NCBI GenBank assembly: GCA_013398175.1 | Contig: VZRZ01003122.1 | Coordinates: 108,783-172,782, forward strand | From: Climacteris rufus | Lineage: Eukaryota > Chordata > Aves > Passeriformes > Climacteridae | Length of the DNA: 64,000 nucleotides | Direction of reading: 5' to 3' | Shown here: piece by piece, positions 13,443 to 25,200 of the stretch | How the letters are laid out: each line of letters begins with the position of its first letter | Numbering within the stretch: the stretch's first letter is position 1 | Made by a program: the position numbers and the translations under genes | The notes under the pieces: model-generated | Seen by the model: the letters and a program-made list of their open reading frames with translations, nothing else | What the model was told of the DNA's origin: nothing | The model's database searches: none

Positions 13443-13563
13443 GTACAGTCCCCCCATCACAAGGAATGGAGCAAAAGCTCAGGCTGGCAACCACGAGGTG
13501 AAGATGAAAGGTCCAGAGCCAGTGATCAGCCAGATTATTGACAAGCTGAAACACATCAACCAG
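13443..13563 (+). CDS. GPC3: Glypican-3, coding exon 6
   Basis: This 121-base exon completes the split Arg codon with one G and then reads 40 codons from YSPPITRNGAK to DKLKHINQ. The second half, MKGPEPVISQIIDKLKHINQ, is nearly identical to human GPC3 and identifies the gene. The first half (SPPITRNGAKAQAGNHEV) has diverged but keeps the same length. The segment belongs to the C-terminal part of the core, just before the stalk. The acceptor is CCTACAG and the donor is GTTTGT, in phase 0 (CAG|CTG). The frame stays open into both neighbouring introns, from 13015 to 14121, but those extensions do not resemble any glypican, so the exon boundaries are taken from the splice sites and the family alignment. 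Confidence 0.96.
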
Positions 13564-14564
13564 GTTTGTTGCAGACATGGTAGCAGGGATGTCTCCGGAG
13601 TGGGCGGTTTCCAAATCAGTTGGGCCTCCCCCTCACTCTCTCTGGGCTCAGGCAGACGCCCCGGCTGTCCCCATCCCTGGCAGCTCTGTGCAGAGCCGGT
13701 GCTGCCCTGGCCCCGCATGGCACAGGCCCAGAGGGCACACGTGGCAGGTCCTGTTGGGTGCCTGCTGGGGTGGCTCTCCGTGGGCCAATGGAGCTGTGGG
13801 CCTTGGGTGTTGCAGCCTCCCAGGACTCAGCTTGTGCCTGGATGTCTGGATGCATCCCTGCAGGACAAGCACAATTCTACCAGGCATCTGTGCCCTGTGT
13901 GGTGGAGGACCAGGAAAGATGGAGCTGCTTTGATGACCCTGAGCACAAGGTGTTGGCAGGCACATGCCTGGTGTCCCCTCCGGTTGGGGGAGTCCCCTTT
14001 GGCATTGCTCATGGCTGGCAACATGGGTCACTTGTTTCATTGCTGTAACTCCCTGGCCATCCGCTCACAGTCACTACTGGGGCGAGTTACTGTTGAATGG
14101 GGAAATGGCAGAGCTGGATAAGATCCTTTCTGCTGGGGAGGAAACTTCCTTCCCACTGCCTCAGACCTGGCATCCCTCCTGGGACAAGCAGTATCTTGTT
14201 TCTACCCATTATGCCACGCCAGGTTAGGTCTGTGAGCAAGCCCTGCTGCTGCCAGGGAATTAGGTGGCACCTCTGCACAGCATTCAGCTTGTGGCTGCCT
14301 TGGGACAGCAGGCTGGGGTCTGGCTCTGGACTCTGCTCTCCCCTCTGTGTCACTGAGCATGGCATGGCACAGTAACTCCTAGAGGAGACTTTTTCAGTAG
14401 GCAAATAGCTTGGACTTGCTGCTTTGCCAGGACACAGGGCTGGGACCTCACAGGGCAAATACTCCAGAGGCAGTTCTGTTAGTGCAGCTGAGCTGCCCAC
14501 TCTCCTGAGCGGGCTCTGACAGTGGGGACCTTGTCACAGTCACTCCAACATGAAGCTCTGGGCA

Positions 14565-14915
14565 GGGGTGGGTTCGCGGGGTTAAGCCCAGCTTTGCTTC
14601 CCGGCCGGGTGGGCTGTGAGGGCGGCTCTGTTAGGAGTTGCTGGCTTAGCAACTTTTCTGCTAACCTCTGCTTTCCTGCTCCCGCGGCTGCCAGGGACTG
14701 TTTGCACAGCCATTCCCGGGTTAACCCCAGAGCCCTGCCACGCAGCCATGCCTCATTAGGTGCTGTCTGGGAGCGGGATGCGGGCAGGGATTCGGGGTCC
14801 CCAGGAGCACCCCGCCATGGGAGCCGCCGTGGGCAGCGGCCCTACAGCCGCTCTGCCTTCCCACACGCTCCCCGTGCCGAGCGGTGCCATCTGCCAACAG
14901 CCCGTAATTATTAAA
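14565..14915. promoter_or_regulatory. CpG-island-like block inside intron 6
   Basis: About 22 CpG dinucleotides fall in roughly 350 bases by hand count, with GC above 60 percent and an observed/expected ratio near 0.6. The flanks are CpG-poor. It starts about 1 kb after exon 6 and is far from the GPC3 start, so it is not the main promoter. It could be an intragenic promoter, an enhancer or simply a GC-rich patch. No TATA box or initiator is convincing. The count is approximate. Confidence 0.5.
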
Positions 14916-14916
14916 A

Positions 14917-14937
14917 GGGGAAAAAGGGGGGGGGGGG
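14917..14937 (+). repeat. G-rich run (G4, A5, then G12)
   Basis: Four G, five A and then twelve consecutive G close the CpG-dense block. Such a run can be length-variable and could take part in G-quadruplex structures. Confidence 0.85.
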
Positions 14938-15498
14938 AATAGCATAATCAGCTCCCTATTAAATGGGGTAGAGGGCAGGCTTCAACCTGCAGGTGATAAT
15001 GATATTTTGCCGTTCACAGTGAGAAAGTCGCACTGAACAAAACATGGTTATTAGTGTACTTGAAACTGCTGACATAAAGTGGTTGTGAAATGCTGGCTGC
15101 CAGACTGGGTCAAGTTAGGTCTTTGCTGAACAGCTCAGGCTTCTGAGGAGTGGAGGTCTGTGGAGTGGGAGACCCTGGGTAAACATTGCTGTGTTCAGTT
15201 CAGCTGTTTGCAGCAGCAGAGTGCCTCTGTCAGCTGTTGCTCAGAGAAAGGTTGTGGTAAGGGGGTGAATATGGTCAGTTTAGTCATGATCTCTTAGAGT
15301 GCTTCCTTTCCTCGGCTTGCAGTATCCAGTTGGAATGTGTTACGGGGGCAGGTAAGCTGTTCCGGTTTGAACAGCATAAATCTAAGAGTCTGAAAAATAC
15401 TGAACCCTCCTGTAAAGCTGTCTTTCAGAAAGAAGGGGAATTGAGAATAAAATCAGGAGAAAATGGGAAGTGATTTGTGCAAGTTAGTTATTAAGCTT

Positions 15499-15675
15499 GC
15501 CCAGAGAATTTGTGGGTGCCCCATTCCTGGAAGTGTTCAAGGCCAGGTTGGACGAGGCTTTGAGCCACCTGGTCCTAGGAAGGTGTGCCTGTCCATGGCA
15601 GGGGGTTGGAAGTAAATGATCTCTAAGATCCCTTCCACCCCAAACCATCCTGTAACTCTATGATATGATTCTATT
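15499..15675 (+). mobile_element. CR1 LINE 3' end
   Basis: The sequence follows the typical avian CR1 3' untranslated end in order: CCCAGAGAATTTGTGG, CCATTCCTGGAAGTGTTCAA, GGCCAGGTTGG, GATCCCTTCCACCCCAAACC, and the terminal short repeat around TCTATGATATGATTCTAT. It is strongly 5'-truncated, as most CR1 copies are, and has no coding capacity. It is inserted in sense orientation in intron 6. Confidence 0.93.
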
Positions 15676-18141
15676 CCTGTGGAAGGCCTGTAGTCTATGG
15701 TGAGTAGCTTATGTACTGGGAAAGTCACTGTGGAGGTTACTTAAATTTGGGATTTGGGGTGTCAGAGCTTACCATCACACATTTTCTTGGCTGAAGGAAG
15801 TTTTGAGCTCTCTTTCACATCTGGAATGCAGCTAGATTGCCAAAGGATATGAAATGTGGAAGGAGGAGCAGCTCTGGATGAATTACAGTTGTGTTTTTCA
15901 GGTGTTGGCTTCAGATTTGGAAAGCAGTGGGGACTCCTGAGCTGGGAAGGATTGAAAATCTCCTTATCCACCAAGCTCAAGCCAACAGTGGCTTTTAAAG
16001 ATTTTCAAACATCCAGGATTTTTTAGAGAAAAGACCATCTTTGTAGTGCTCAGAGCTGTAAGCTGGATTCTCACCTTGTACAATGTTGTGGCTTCCTCCC
16101 CATGTAATTGTGTTAGAGATACAGCCTGGTTTTGTGGGTGTGGGCAAACTCAGGAACCATGCTGGTTGCTGCAATTTTCATAGAGGTCCACAGTTTTTAC
16201 TTTTACCTGTAGATTTTTGTTAAATATCTGTAACTTTGGTGGTGACTTCACTTTTATTCCAGACTGCTCATGCTGCTCATGCATTAGTAGCTCATTTTCA
16301 AGCTTGCTTGAGTTTGGTGAGTGTTTTGTGTGTAGAAATCATGCTTGCTCTTTAGTTCATGTCTTCTCAAACCTAATTTGGGTAAATGTGCACACATTCA
16401 CGAGAAATTCTCATCAAATGTTTGCACTTTGAAATGAGAATGGGGTTTGTGCATTAGAAGTAAACCCATGGGGATTGAAAAAAGTATAGAAAACCTAACC
16501 CAGAGACAAGGGGAAGTGAAAGTGCCCGACACTGTATTTTTTTGCTTTGAGCACCTATCAAGCTAAAATAAATAAAGGAATAAAGCACGGTGCCTGAGTA
16601 GTGTGCTGTCTCAAGTCAGCCCTTTCTGGATGAGTCCCCCTCAGTGGTGCCTATTTGTCACATCAGACCATTTTTGTTTCACCCAAATGTGTGATTGTGG
16701 TTGATACTATTTTTTGTGCATTGGTGGGTGAGATGGTTTATTATTGCCATATTGGAGTTTTTTCTTAGTTCTGTTAGATGTCTACCAAGTTTTGATTTGA
16801 GTTATTTTTGTTGTGTGCCCAGAGGCATGAACAGCCCATCCATAAATATTAGCATTGTTATCTCAGCTGGGAGGCTAAGGGTCACCTTCAGGAAAATGAG
16901 TTGGAATTGGTTCCTAACTTTTATTTCCCAGAGTGGATGGGGTCTGTTCCTAGCTAGAAGGGTTTTCATTCATCCTGTGAGTGAAACTAGATTGAAACTG
17001 AAAGGTTATTCAGTGTCAGCACAAGGTCTTGCTCAGGTTTTTTTGTGGCTTGGTAACATCCCTAGGCAGAATCCTGTGTACAGAGTGAGCTATATCCTCT
17101 GGTCACTCTATTTTCCTCCGACCATGGGGACATTTGGATGGCAGACAGATGGGGACGAGCTTTAGGTCTTAACAGCAACACGAAGGTGGGAGCTGTGGTG
17201 TCACATGTCCTGGGAGCTGTGCCATGCTGGTGACCTCCTGTTCATCATCCTCCTCCATGGAAGGCTCTGGAGAGTGGACCTGAGTGATGCTGGTGTGAGG
17301 ATGCAGCAGGGATCTGTGGTACCAAATCAGCTGATGTGACACTCTTGGTCCTCCCTCCTGTCCCTGTCTGTCCTGAAGTGACTTTTATGTCCTCTGTAGT
17401 GCCTACAGGGCTCTGACACCGTTGCAGCAGATGCTTTACCTCATCCTTAATGCCATTACCTCTTTAAGCTCGTGCCCAGTTACAATCTCTTTTTATGCTT
17501 GGGTAAATCCTGGTGTTTATCATAGTACTGTCTTGAGGAGGAAGAGCACAATTTTTTAAGAAAAGGAGGGAAAAAACACACCAAAATTAATAATAAAATC
17601 CATAAAAGGAAACTTAGCTGGGGAAGATGTGTCTTTACAAAATTGAATGGCCTGGAAACATATTGTACATTTCCAGACACTCGAGTTAAGGGCTCATTTA
17701 GAATATTTCAGATATACTGGAGCTTGACAGTTCTTTGGTTTCCACATCAAACAATCTGTAATTTATTGCCCCATATAGGGACTGTGTTTTTATCATATTG
17801 CATATTTTCTAGCCAGAAATCTAACTACCATATAAGCTCTTGAAAAAAATAAACCCTTTGGGGATGGGAATCCAGGCAATATGCTTTCACAGACCCTGAG
17901 AAACTCCCTTTGATTTATTTCCTTGGAAATAAGGGGAAGACACAGTTTCTTGGAGTAATACAGCTGTTCCCCCAAGCAGGGTCTCGCTGCCTTTCTTCAT
18001 GTGCTCGGTGTAAAGACCCAGTCCTGCAGTGAGCCCCATGTGCAAGAGCCTCACATTGCTCGGAGAGGGGCTTGCAGGAGGATGAGAACAAAATTTAGAA
18101 GTTTTACGAGGCAGTAAAACACACAGAAATAGTTGGAAGGG

Positions 18142-18155
18142 AAAAAAAAAAAAAA
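18142..18155 (+). repeat. Poly(A) tract, 14 bases
   Basis: A plain A run in intron 6. No retrocopy body can be recognised on its 5' side, so it is listed only as a simple repeat. Confidence 0.9.
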
Positions 18156-18540
18156 GCCAGGAGGCCCAGAGGTGCGAATGACCGAAGACAAAATTGACCT
18201 GAAGTTTGCAAAAAAAGCACGTCCTGGCATTTCCAGAGTCGTGTTTGAAGCTGGTTTGATCAACCAATATGTCCCATATTTGTTTGTAGGTTTAATGGGC
18301 TGCTTCCCGGCGGCCTGGCTGCTGGGAGAGGGCATGGTGGAGGTCACCCAGAAGTTAATTTGGAAAGAGGCCAAAAGGCCACAACTTGATTGAATCACAT
18401 GTAAACAAAATAGGCCTGGGAACGGTGTGATGCCCTTGTGCCTGAGTGCCTTGCAACCCCTTTGCTCAAAATACAGTGTGGTGGAGCACTGGGGACTGGC
18501 GAGGACGGTCTGGCCTGCCATGGGGACACAAGCTTGGGGT

Positions 18541-18597
18541 GGCAAAAGGACCCAGACCCTGCCTGGGGTGGCAGAGGTACCCAGACCCTGCTCAGGG
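18541..18597. repeat. Two-copy imperfect tandem repeat, unit about 28 bases
   Basis: Two adjacent units both begin GGCA, share the core ACCCAGACCCTGC, and end in a CTGGGGT or CTCAGGG variant. This is probably a small minisatellite seed. No function is suggested. Confidence 0.75.
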
Positions 18598-18729
18598 CAA
18601 GCAGGGAAATATGAAGTTTATTATGGGAGAGCCTGGGGTGCTGGGGCCTTCTCAGTAATGTAATTCCCCTTCAGAAAAATCCATGACTTTGACGGATTTG
18701 GTGAAACGGAGTTTCCCTGTGCCTGCTAG

Positions 18730-19260
18730 GCTCTTTGAGGTTTATTATTCCCACTGTGTTTTAATTCCCCGATCAGATGAAGCTGCATAATAATTAGAAA
18801 AATGTGCAAACTGCCAGATTGTTAAATAATGCGATGCACAACACTAATCACTTGAAAATACAATATTTAAATTGCACCAAAGCAAGTAACTTTTGGCTCG
18901 TGTTCCACCTTTAATAAGTTAGCACTACGATGTCTGAAGTGCTGTATATATGCAATATAATCTATCAAGCCCTCAAAAGAAATGTTAATAAATACAATAA
19001 TTACTTGGACACGCCTTTTGTTCATCATTATTAAACAGTTTGTAACAATTAAAATATTAAAACCACATGTTGTTGAAAAGCAACCAGACATTGCAATTAT
19101 TTCTTACTAAGGCTATTAAATAAAATGACAGAGGATTTTTATTTTAATGATAAATGCATTTTTGAATGGATCAGTTAATTCTTCTTTAGTACACAAAATA
19201 ATCTATAGCTCCACCAAGTCTAGGCCTGGTATTTAAGTACTAATTCCATTGTCCTTTTAG
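18730..19260. promoter_or_regulatory. AT-rich, TAAT-dense block; candidate conserved non-coding element
   Basis: This stretch is much richer in A and T than its flanks and holds many homeodomain-type cores such as ATTA and TAAT (CATAATAATTAG, CACTAATCAC, CAATAATTACTT). It has no repeat signature and no open frame beyond a short minus-strand one. Long complex AT-rich blocks of this type in introns of developmental genes are often deeply conserved enhancers, but conservation cannot be seen from one sequence. This is an inference only. Confidence 0.3.
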
Positions 19261-22200
19261 CTGTGCCCTGGCTCCCATTAATGCCCTGGGTAAATGCTCT
19301 CCCACTCTGTATGCGAGTGGTACTGAGGATTTTGCCAGGGCACTTAAATCAGGGGAAGTGTGACCCTCAGTAATGAGAACATAATTAAATCTGAAGGTAT
19401 CTGACTGTCGGGTGGCTTTTCAAACCCAACTCCTCCTTCCCCTCTTCGGGAAGAGCCAGCATCTGCCCACACCAGACACCACCCCCCAGGACCCCATGGC
19501 AAACCTCTGTGTTTATCAGGGTTGTTGTGGAAATGCTGTATCCACAAGTCACCCACAATGAGTTTTCTTAAACAAACCGAGATTATTTGTACCTGGTGTG
19601 TTTGTGTGCCTGTTTTCAGACGGAGGTGTATCCTGGAGTGGTCTTACACATGTGAAGGGTTTCAACTTTGTCCCTGTGGCTTCAGCTCCGGCAGGGAGTC
19701 AGGTGCCTCAGGTGTGTCCTGCAGGGACCAGCCTCCAAACAATGCTGTGGAAATCAGCTGTGGAAAAAAACAAACCAACACCTTTAAAGGAGATTCATTT
19801 GCTTTTGTGTCCAGAACATGCAGCTGATGCACAGCGGTGCCTTAAAACAAACACCAGATATCCTGTACCAGAGCTGAAGTTTATCCTGTTGTGGTCAAAA
19901 CAAACCTGAAGGAATCCTTGTGCAGCAAAACCCGGTGTAAGTGGAGCTGTTGATACCAGATTAACAGTTAATTACAGTTATTCTGGGCCTTGTTAATTGT
20001 ATCAAGTGTCGCCTTGCGCTGTGACTCAGGCTGTAATTTAATCAGTAGATGTCTGAGGTAGGTGTCCTCCCCAACGGGCCCAGTAACAAAGAACACAGCT
20101 CTCTGGTGTTAGTGGCATCATAGGTAGTTTTCTCATGTTTTTCTCCAAACTTGATGTAACATCAAGGTTTTAAAAACATGGTCCAGACTGAGAGGGGACT
20201 GGGATTCAGGGAGATAATCTTTATTTTCCAGAAGGTAACCTCCAGTTTTCTTGCCCACAGAACAAATCCAACCGCTTTTGTTCCCAAGGAAAAGCCTTGT
20301 TAACAATAATGCTACTTTTGATTCCAGTTTGAGGTCGTGTAAGACTGCTCAGTGATCATGTTCTCAGGGGCAAGAGGAAAAGGCAGCGCTGTCAGACCTG
20401 CTGTGGGCAGAGAGGGCCAGCTCCAATGGGAATTTCCCCTCTCCAACCCTGGGCTGTGGGAATGTGGGGCCCAGCTGTGGCATAGTGTGCACACAGCATG
20501 GCCCAAATGCCTATGAGATTCCCACTCCATCCTGAGCTGCTTCATGTGCCAGGCAGGTTGAAGCTGGAGATTTCCCTGGTGCAGTTCTGCCCCTCCATCC
20601 AAGCACTGTGTCTGCAGGGGGAACAAGGCACACTTGTGGCGTGTATTTTCTCTGTGCTAGCAAACCCCATCTCCAGTCCATGAAAGCCCTTTGTCCTGAC
20701 TGTGTTGGGGCAGGTTAAAATACCCCTTGTGGCTCAGGAGGACTCTTGGTTAATGCTGTTGCTCATTAAACTTCTTAGCTTGGTTTTGACATGCGTGGAG
20801 GCTGTGGAGGCTGGGCTGTATTTTTGTGCCCATGCTGCTGGAGCTCAGGCAATGAGAGATGGCCCTTGCAGCACATCAAACTGGGAGGAAAGAGGGAAGT
20901 TTAGGTTGCAGCAGGATTTGTTGCCTGCGGCCTCACTCGGCTGTATTGCCAGGGAGCGATATTTAAGAGGAGGAAATGTGCTTGGCTGGCCTTTCTGAGG
21001 ACACATGTAAGAAGATGCTGCCCATGGAGCAGGGAGGTGGGAGGCAGCTGGCAGAGGGTGGGTGTTTGAGCCATCAACAAATATTGTGAGGAGCAGGAAG
21101 TTGCTTTTTATTTTTGGCAAGGCCTTTTGAATGCTTCCTGCCTATGGGTGGGGAAGGAGTTTACTGACCTTTTCCTGCAGCACATAAGAATCTAAAAGCT
21201 GAGGATGAGACTCGTATAGATGTGTTTCAGGGCTTCCTCTGTGAGTATTTGGTCTCACTGGGGGAGGGTATAAAGTCACCAGCTTTGAACCTAATTTAAA
21301 CTGAGTTGCTTCAGCTGTTCAGTTGGTGTCTGTGTGGGAGAACCACAGCAGGCTGGGCTCCTCCTGCCCTGCAGCTCTGCAGGCCTGAGCATTGCTGTTG
21401 GGTACATTGAGTGTCAGTGATGAGATGCACCCCAGTGTGTCAGCAGTGTCCATGCTGGAGCGTGGATGGTTGGTTCCTTATCCTGTTGTAGACCCATCCT
21501 AGGTGCCAATAATGACACTGGAAAAGCTGTGTCTGTGAAGTTTTCGAGGTTTTTGCAAGCAGCATCCATGCTCTGAGTGCAGAGGAGAGCTGAGACCTTG
21601 CCCAGGAGCCAGCCCAGCCATCAGCCATTAATTAGAGACCAGCTGCTCAATCTTGCCCAGCTAACAGGTTTGGGGGGTGTTTGCCATGGAGTCCTCCTCC
21701 CCCTGCCTGATTAAAGTCTCTGCTGAAATCAACAGCTCAGTAATTAACCCCACAGTGGGGTTGTCTTGTCTGAGGGGAGGTAACTGGCTTATGAGGCAGC
21801 TGTTCAGTCCCCTGAGAAGCTCTGTGGACTGGGGGACATCATAACTGCTTGCAGTTGCTTCTTGGGCTTCCAGAGCCTTGGGGTGAAGCAAATACAGAAG
21901 TAAAGCTTTGAAAGAGCAGCCCCGGGAGGGCAGGATACAATCAGGGTGACTCAGGCTGGTGTTCTGGCAGAAACCTCTGTGCAACACAACACTGTGCACA
22001 AAAATACATGGTTTGAGGAGTCCCTCTCCACTGGAAGCTTTTAGGGGAAAAGGAAAGCGACTGGGACAGGGATTTGTGTTGCAGAAGGAGAAGAGGAGGA
22101 AAAAATCCTTCTGGCACAGCTCTCCACTTGCTGTTTGCTACCTGGTGCCAAGGACGAGATGTTTGTCTCACGGCAGCCCCAGCAGACATCGCTGACAGCC

Positions 22201-25200
22201 GGAGAGCTGCCACGTGTGCCAGAGCCTGAGCCAACAGGAAATCTCCCAGCTGGGCTGGGCTGGGTGGGGAGGAGGCTGCAGGACCCCCTGGCTGCTGCCC
22301 CCCCTGCCTGGGTCAGGCAGGTCCCATCTACAGAACTGTGGAGCTGTTTGAGCAGACGGCTTGAGGTGGTGTGAGACCTGCATGTCCTTCTAGATGCTTT
22401 TGTATCCAGGCCACCTTCCATCCAAGCCATCCCTGCTCAAATGCCTGAAGGATGTGATGGCGATGAGATGGTTGATTGCTCTACCTCTGCCTGTTTTGTC
22501 TTCTTGTTTCTTGTGCTCCTACTTTGCTTGTTGCCTCATGTTTTATCTTCTGGTGACGTGCGCTTTGGGCCTTCCTGAGCGGTGTTTGGATGGCGGAGCA
22601 AGGTTCTGCTCCAACATAGCTAAACAAAATATGGAAAATATGGGTAATAGCAGTGATGGGTCCTGGCCCACGTAGGCTCCCACACCCCTCTTTCACTCAG
22701 TTGCCAATGCCCTGAGGGGTGGCTGCTTGAGAGGTGGAGAAATTGGTCCAGGTTCTCATGTCGAGTGACACAGAGCAGGAAAGGAGAGGGGAAGGCAGCT
22801 GGGGCTGCTGATGGGAGACTGGGAAACTTTGTGGGGAGATGAAGCACAGATATGATGGCAGAGAAGGAGTGGTGTGGGAAGTGGACAAGGCAGACAGTCC
22901 TTGCAAGTAGTAAGGAAGGAATCATCTTTGCAATACCTTTTCCACCCTTGACAGGCATGGGTGGTTAATGTGCCTGATCAGCCCAGGCAAGGAGAAGAGC
23001 TGGAAGGAGGGTGTTTGCAGTCAATAGCTGCATTTCTATGTTGCTTCTAGGGAAGGGGTAGTTCATGGAAGTCTTTCTGATCCTGACAGGAAAAGGTCCA
23101 AGCAGACTCCAGCAAGATGCTGAAGGCATCATCTACTGCCTAGTCCAACCACATGTTGGGTGACTGGTCTAATGATTGGAGTTTTTGGAGTTTGAGGGAT
23201 GTCTGTGTTTGATGCAGGGGGATGTAGGAATGGATGTTGAAGGGCTGGCAATAGTTTGGGCTTGGAAATGCAAAGTAGGAGAAGGGGCTGTAGCAGCTCA
23301 AAGAGGAAAGCAGCGTTTCTCCAGCACTGGCATCGATGTGGGGCTCAGGGGATGAGCCAGAAGCAGATGGGGACTGCCCAGGTCCCCATCAGGCTGGGCT
23401 AGACCCCTAGGTCTGCTTGGCACCCACACTGTCCTGCTCCTTCCTCCGCTGTACAAAAACAAGCCATAAATAGCTGGGGGTGGAAGGGGAAGGAACTGGA
23501 TATAAGGTGAATGAGCTGATCGTAAAGCCTGAGTAATCTGTTTTTCACATGTGCCCGGTGATGAATGAACATTTGTTCAGGCCGGGGAAGTGACACCTCC
23601 CCTGTCTGGGGGACAGCAGACAGGAGCTGGTCCCTCTGCCTGCTGTGGTGCCAGCCATGGCTTAATCTCTGCGGGAGCATTCAGTCCTGGGCATCAGCCT
23701 GCCCTCACCAAACCACAGCAATCCATAATGCCCTGGCAGACCCTTATGCTGCCAAAAGAGATTTACTGTCCGGTGTGGACTTGTGTTAATTACTGCCAGC
23801 ACTTAGGGGTCTTTATCTGTCTTCCTTTACCCATAGGGATGTTGTCAGTTTGGATAGCTAATCTGGAATTAAGCTGATGATCCATAAAGTAGGGCCACCC
23901 TTTGGTCAATAATTCACTGCTGTCACCAGCTTCTTTGTGCTATCAGGAGAGTGACCAGGAACACTGATTTACTGGCAGCCAAGAGCATCTCCTCTGGAGC
24001 CTGTGAAGAGAGTAAAGTGGGTCCTGCTGTGCTAGTAAACCCTCGGTGATGCAGGGTAGAGATTTTTCCTGTTACAGGTATTTTGAGTGCTAGAATTAGA
24101 GACTAAAACATTTTCATGGCTAAGAAGCTACCATATAAGCTCAGAGCTACAGTTCACAATGTTAGTCACCCATTGCCACGGGCTGGTGTAGAGCCCTAAA
24201 GCAGGAATTACCCAAAAGCAGTATGTGTGGGGGGGAATTCCAGAGTCATCCCTTGCTCACACTGCCCAGAACACGCAGGAGGTGCTGCCTGGGGCTTGGT
24301 CTGCTGAGTTCAGCTCCAGCAGCACAAAACTGGTAATGTCTCGAAGGAGGCAGCCCAGGGAAATGCAGAATTGGCTTTTAGAGCAGCTGACAAAATGGCC
24401 ATGTCCAACTCATCATTTTTCCAAGCACTAAAAATTACTTTTCCATCTCCAAAGTCTGCTTTCACTTTATTAACATTTGATTAGAGATGACTCTTTGTTC
24501 TGCTGAGCTTGAAACAGTAGTTCAATGAGGAACAGGTTTCTTCTCTGCCATGTCTGTGCTGCCAAGGTGCATCCAACTGGAAGAGCCATAAAGAAACCAC
24601 AACTCAAATGTTCTCCTGCCAAAATGGGCTCTTCTGTCCATGGGCCAACGCTGTGGTCAGATGAACAGTGGTGCCCGCCTGTGTGCACACGTGTTCGCTC
24701 TTGCAAGACAGAAGTACAGACCCTGGTATTTACAGATATTTTTAAAGTTTTAAATATCCTTATTTTCAAATGGAGTTTGGTGCTTGGTGCCAGGGAACAT
24801 TGAGTTTTTTCTGTAATATGCGTTGCATTTTGTTGCCGCCCAAGAGGGGGGAGGCTCTCTGGAGCTTGGAAAGAAGCAGTGAAAAAAATGATGCTGTTGA
24901 TGTTGCATTGAATTTGTGTTGTTACACATTCCTGTGCCACCAAGGGCCCTGTCCACAGAATGCATAAACCTAAAGGAGCTGGGAAATAGAAATGTGGTGT
25001 GGAGGGCACCAGCAACTCTCATGAGGGTTGGTTAAATAATGAAGTATTTGCTAATAAAAGATAATTTTTTCCATGCTATTTCCAGGGCTAATAAGCAGAG
25101 GAAGTGGACAGAATCGATTCTGCTGTTGCATGCTTGTGTATGATCAGACCACCAAATTCAAAACACATGAGTTTTCAAAAAGTCCACAACTTCAGCCTTA

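Noticed and set aside
24470..25015. 181-codon minus-strand open frame in intron 6
   Set aside because: No similarity to a known family that I can see; composition is typical of non-coding sequence.
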